Below are positions 60,615 through 64,000 of a stretch of 64,000 nucleotides of DNA, piece after piece. Position 1 is the first letter of the stretch. Every line of letters begins with the position of its first letter. The notes under the pieces are model-generated. The model did no database searches, was not told where the DNA came from, and worked only from the letters and a program-made list of their open reading frames with translations. The position numbers and the translations under genes were made by a program. Origin of the DNA: Alloalcanivorax profundimaris (GTDB taxonomy: Bacteria; Pseudomonadota; Gammaproteobacteria; Pseudomonadales; Alcanivoracaceae); contig NZ_JABJWH010000006.1 in NCBI RefSeq assembly GCF_015265435.1, positions 267,188-331,187 of the forward strand. The letters run 5' to 3'.

Positions 60615-62755
60615 GAATGGGCGAGGATGGCCCGCCGCACGCAGTGCAGTACCCCGGTGGGGTAATCATCGCTCAGGAACTCGCGCACCTGGCGGTAGCT
60701 GAAGGTGTCGTCGCCCAGGTTGGGCTGCGCCAGCAGGGCGTCCTGGATGATGCCCAGCTCCGCCGGGGGCAGGCCCAGGGCCTGCTCCAGATCCAGGCGG
60801 CCGTCCGCCACCAGGTCCGCCAGGGCCCGGTAGACTTCCGCCTCGCCCAGCCCCTGGCGGCGGGCGATGGCATCCGGGGCCATGCCGGCCCGGGCCAGGG
60901 CTTCCAGCTCGTCCTGGTCGCCGTCCGGGGCGCGGCGCGGATCGCGCACCTCCGGCATGTCGCCCTGGCCCTCGTTGAGCACCGCCAGGAAGGCGTCGCC
61001 GTAGGCGTCCAGCTTGCGGTCGCCGACGCCGCTGACGGCGGCCATCTCGTGGCGGTCCCGGGGGCGCAGGGCGAGCATGTCCATCAGGGTGGCGTCGTGG
61101 AAAATCACGTAGGGCGGCACCCCTTCCTCCTCGGCCAGCCGCTTGCGGCAGGCGCGCAGCGCTTCCCACAGGGTACGGTCGGCGTCGGCCACCTGGGGTT
61201 TGTCCCGGCGGGTGCGTTCGGCGGCCTTGGCGGCGTCCTTGCGCAGCTGCAGCACCCGCTCGCCGCGCAGGTAGGGGCGGCAGGTCTCGGTGAGTTTGAG
61301 GGCGCCGTAGCCTTCCGCGTCCACCGCCAGCAGGCCCCGCGCCACCAGCTGCCGGTAGATGGCGCGCCACTGGCCGGCGGAGAACTCACCGCCGATGTTC
61401 CAGGTGGAGACGTGATCGTGGCCGGCGGAAGCCACCTTGTCGCTGCGATTGCCGGTGAGCACATCCACCAGATGGTTGACACCGAAGCGCTGGCCGGTGC
61501 GGTACACGCAGCTCAGCGCCATCTGCGCCGCCTTGGTGGCGTCGAAGGTCTTGGGCGGATTCAGGCAGGTGTCGCAGTTGCCGCAGGGTTTTGCCAGTTC
61601 CTCGCCGAAGTAGTGCAGCAGTGCCTGGCGGCGACAGTGAGTCACCTCGCAGAGCCCGAGCATGGCTTCCAGGCGCTGGTTCTCGTGGCGCTTGAACTGC
61701 TCGCCGCCTTCCGACTGGGCCTGCATCTGCTTGTGGCGGATGGCGTCTTCCAGGCCATAGGCCATCCAGGCGGTGGCCGGTTCGCCGTCGCGGCCGGCGC
61801 GGCCGGTTTCCTGATAATAGGCCTCGATGCTCTTGGGCATGTCCAGGTGCGCCACGAAGCGCACGTCCGGCTTGTCGATGCCCATGCCGAAGGCCACCGT
61901 GGCCACCATCACCAGGCCCTCCTCGCGCAGGAAGCGCTGCTGGTGCTCGGCCCGGGTGCGGCCGTCCAGGCCGGCGTGGTAGGGCAGGGCGCGGATGCCC
62001 TGCTGGTTGAGCCATTCGGCGGTCTGGTCCACCTTGTTGCGGGACAGGCAGTAGACGATGCCGGCGTCGCCGTCGTGTTCGGTGCGCAACAGACGCAGCA
62101 ACTGGCGGCGGGCGCCGTCCTTGCGTTCGATGCGGTACTGGATGTTGGGCCGGTCGAAGCTGGATACGAAATGGCGCGCTTCGCCCAGATCCAGCCGCTC
62201 GGCGATCTCCGCCCGGGTGCGCGGGTCGGCGGTGGCGGTGAGCGCGATGCGCGGCACCTTGGGGAATTCCCGGTGCAACAGCGACAGCTGCAGATAGTCA
62301 CTGCGGAAATCGTGCCCCCACTGGCTCACGCAGTGGGCCTCGTCGATGGCGAACAGGGCCAGCGGTGACTGGTGCAGCAGCTCCAGGGTGCGCGGCTGGA
62401 TCAGCCGCTCCGGGGCCACGTAGAGCAGATCCAGCTCGCCACGCCGCACCTGGTCCTGGAGCGCGAAGCTCTGCTCGCCGGTGAGCGTGGAATTGAGGAA
62501 GGCGGCGCGCACGCCGAGGGCGTTGAGCGCGCTCACCTGATCCTGCATCAGGGCGATCAACGGGCTCACCACCACGCCCACCCCCTCGCGCACCAGGGAT
62601 GGAATCTGGTAGCACAGGGATTTGCCGCCGCCGGTGGGCATCAGCACCAGGGCGTCGCCGCCGCCGGCGACGGTGTCGATGATGGCGGCCTGCTCGCCGC
62701 GGAATTCGTGGTAGCCGAAGACGTGCTGTAAAACGGAAAGGGCGTCGCGTTGCAT
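60611..62755 (-). CDS. recQ: ATP-dependent DNA helicase RecQ
   Basis: 3'-5' DNA helicase of 714 aa for recombination and fork repair. Motifs: Walker [16 protein letters not shown] (about 38-50), DEAH-type [15 protein letters not shown], and [12 protein letters not shown] in the second RecA domain. The zinc-binding RQC region includes [17 protein letters not shown] and CGNCDTC (four Cys). An HRDC domain follows at about 520-600 ([24 protein letters not shown]). The C-terminus is extended by about 110 residues with further helix-turn-helix-like segments. The ATG at 62755 lies 7 bp after a TATACT sequence, so the transcript may be leaderless. Confidence 0.93.
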   Translation of the reverse strand: MQRDALSVLQHVFGYHEFRGEQAAIIDTVAGGGDALVLMPTGGGKSLCYQIPSLVREGVGVVVSPLIALMQDQVSALNALGVRAAFLNSTLTGEQSFALQDQVRRGELDLLYVAPERLIQPRTLELLHQSPLALFAIDEAHCVSQWGHDFRSDYLQLSLLHREFPKVPRIALTATADPRTRAEIAERLDLGEARHFVSSFDRPNIQYRIERKDGARRQLLRLLRTEHDGDAGIVYCLSRNKVDQTAEWLNQQGIRALPYHAGLDGRTRAEHQQRFLREEGLVMVATVAFGMGIDKPDVRFVAHLDMPKSIEAYYQETGRAGRDGEPATAWMAYGLEDAIRHKQMQAQSEGGEQFKRHENQRLEAMLGLCEVTHCRRQALLHYFGEELAKPCGNCDTCLNPPKTFDATKAAQMALSCVYRTGQRFGVNHLVDVLTGNRSDKVASAGHDHVSTWNIGGEFSAGQWRAIYRQLVARGLLAVDAEGYGALKLTETCRPYLRGERVLQLRKDAAKAAERTRRDKPQVADADRTLWEALRACRKRLAEEEGVPPYVIFHDATLMDMLALRPRDRHEMAAVSGVGDRKLDAYGDAFLAVLNEGQGDMPEVRDPRRAPDGDQDELEALARAGMAPDAIARRQGLGEAEVYRALADLVADGRLDLEQALGLPPAELGIIQDALLAQPNLGDDTFSYRQVREFLSDDYPTGVLHCVRRAILAHS

Positions 62756-62847
62756 GGCGGCGAGTATACCCGCCCGCCGGCCCCCTGACATCCGGATGAC
62801 ACGACGTGGCGGTAATCTCTTACAACAACTTCAGAAATCGGGTACCC

Positions 62848-63996
62848 ATGGCCATCTGGACCGTCTTTCGTGAATTCCTCTGGCTGGGTTGCGTCAGCTT
62901 CGGCGGGCCCGCCGCCCACGTGGGCTATTTCCATCGCCGCTTCGTCACCGGCCTGGGCTGGCTGGACGACGACACCTTCGCCCGGCTGATGGCGCTCACC
63001 CAGTTCCTGCCTGGCCCCGCCTCCAGCCAGCTGGGGTTCGCCATTGGCCGCCACCGAGCCGGCCTGCCCGGGGCCGTGGCCGCCTTCGTCGGCTTCACCC
63101 TGCCGTCCTTCCTGCTGATGCTGGCGCTGGCCCTGTACGCCGCCCACCTGCCGGAGACGGTGCTCGGCGGCCTGGTCCAGGGCCTCAAATGGCTGGCGGT
63201 GGTGGTGGTGGCCGACGCCGTGCTGAAGATGGGCGGCAAGTTCTGCCGGGACGGCACCACCCGGGCCCTGGCGGTGGTCACCGCCGCCCTGCTGTGGCTG
63301 TGGCCGGGCATCGGCACCCAGCTCCTGGCGCTGCTGGCGGCGGCCCTGATCGGCGTCGCCACCGGGCGGGGCGGCCAGGGTGTTCAGGGCGAGCCCGGCG
63401 GCGCCACCCCGCGCCGCTGGCCGCTGATCGCCTTCGCCCTGATCTGGGGCCTGCTATGGCTGCTTCCCGGCGACGGCCTGGCGCGGCTGGCCGGGGATTT
63501 CTACAGCGCCGGGGCCCTGGTGTTCGGCGGCGGCCATGTGGTGCTGCCGCTGCTGCAGGGGTTGGTGGGCGAGCGCCTTGCCGGCGACACTTTCCTCACC
63601 GGTTACGCCGCCGCCCAGGCGGTGCCCGGGCCAATGTTCTCGCTGGCCTCCTACCTGGGCGCCCTGCTGGCCCCCGGGGCCCCCTGGCTGGGAGCGCTCA
63701 CCGCCACCCTGGCAATTTTCCTGCCCGGTTTCCTGCTGGTATTGGGCCTGGGCGACGCCTGGCAGCGCCTCGCCGCCCGCCCGGGCCTGGCCGGCGCCGT
63801 CGCCGGCATCAACGCCGCCGTGGTGGGCCTGCTGCTGGCCGCCCTCTACGACCCGGTGTTCCGCTCGGCGGTGCACGGGGGCGTGGATCTGGCCATGGTG
63901 GCGGTGGGGTTCTTGTTGCTGCGGTGGGGTCGAGTGCCGCTGGTCTGGCTGGTGGCCGGCATGGCTGTGGTCGGATTGGTCGTGGAGTTGGTCTGA
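62848..63996 (+). CDS. chrA: Chromate transporter, ChrA family
   Basis: Membrane protein of 382 aa of the CHR family, which exports chromate. Both homologous halves are present: the first with LGCVSFGGPAAHVGYFHRRF, FLPGPASSQLGFAIGRHRAGLPGAVAAFVGF, the second with FGGGHVVLPLLQ and QAVPGPMFSLASYLGALLAPG. About ten hydrophobic segments. The ATG at 62848 has no clear ribosome site; an in-frame GTG at 62806 would add 14 residues without hydrophobic character. It is divergent from recQ. Family call is firm; substrate is inferred from family. Confidence 0.86.
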   Translation: MAIWTVFREFLWLGCVSFGGPAAHVGYFHRRFVTGLGWLDDDTFARLMALTQFLPGPASSQLGFAIGRHRAGLPGAVAAFVGFTLPSFLLMLALALYAAHLPETVLGGLVQGLKWLAVVVVADAVLKMGGKFCRDGTTRALAVVTAALLWLWPGIGTQLLALLAAALIGVATGRGGQGVQGEPGGATPRRWPLIAFALIWGLLWLLPGDGLARLAGDFYSAGALVFGGGHVVLPLLQGLVGERLAGDTFLTGYAAAQAVPGPMFSLASYLGALLAPGAPWLGALTATLAIFLPGFLLVLGLGDAWQRLAARPGLAGAVAGINAAVVGLLLAALYDPVFRSAVHGGVDLAMVAVGFLLLRWGRVPLVWLVAGMAVVGLVVELV

Positions 63997-64000
63997 GATT

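Overview
The window is GC-rich, densely coded bacterial chromosome. Its housekeeping genes (nrdA with two ATP-cones, nrdB, rstAB, grxD, rnt, argG, rimK, recQ, rhlE) look gammaproteobacterial. A marine or hydrocarbon-associated relative of Alcanivorax/Pseudomonas is my best guess; this is inference from protein resemblance and gene order (nrdBA beside rstAB, and argF/argD, grxD, rnt and argG close together), not a search result. I see no tRNA, rRNA, CRISPR array, insertion sequence or phage gene.

1-8.1 kb, aromatic-acid catabolism: the end of a leftward 4-hydroxyphenylacetate (homoprotocatechuate) meta-cleavage operon (hpaE partial, hpaG2, hpaG1), the divergent activator hpaA, a leftward MobA-type flavin phenol hydroxylase, and a rightward TRAP transporter (P-Q-M).

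8.3-20.7 kb, accessory catabolic island: a VanB-like reductase and VanA-like Rieske oxygenase of visibly lower GC, a DcaP-like porin, then aldehyde dehydrogenase, carboxymuconolactone-decarboxylase-like protein, beta-hydroxyacid dehydrogenase, a second complete TRAP transporter, a second beta-hydroxyacid dehydrogenase, an AraC regulator, an EthD-like protein and a LuxR-type regulator. The genes look like one uptake-plus-oxidation system for an unidentified, probably aromatic or ether-containing carboxylate. A 16-bp palindrome of the form ATTAA-N4-TTAAT occurs in the hpaG/hpaA, TRAP-1 and porin control regions, suggesting that one repressor links both clusters.

20.6-30.2 kb, mixed functions: sterol-desaturase-type hydroxylase, a frameshifted AraC gene, a REP-like inverted repeat, a Kef-type K+/H+ antiporter, a lipoprotein 5'-nucleotidase, a GH114-type secreted glycosidase, an AlsS-like acetolactate synthase and a small acidic protein.

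30.2-41.3 kb: nrdBA (leftward) with a 518-bp upstream region holding three NrdR-like boxes and a DnaA box, then rstAB, glpK and two tandem GGDEF proteins (rightward).

41.3-64 kb: argF/argD (leftward), a solo HyuB, a TonB receptor with a Fur-box candidate, grxD, rnt, argG, a four-gene rimB-rimK-desuccinylase-like-App1 operon, rhodanese, prpE, rhlE, a lipoprotein metallophosphoesterase, an unusual panB, recQ and chrA. A REP-like family (two paired inverted repeats and three single or degenerate copies) is scattered between genes.
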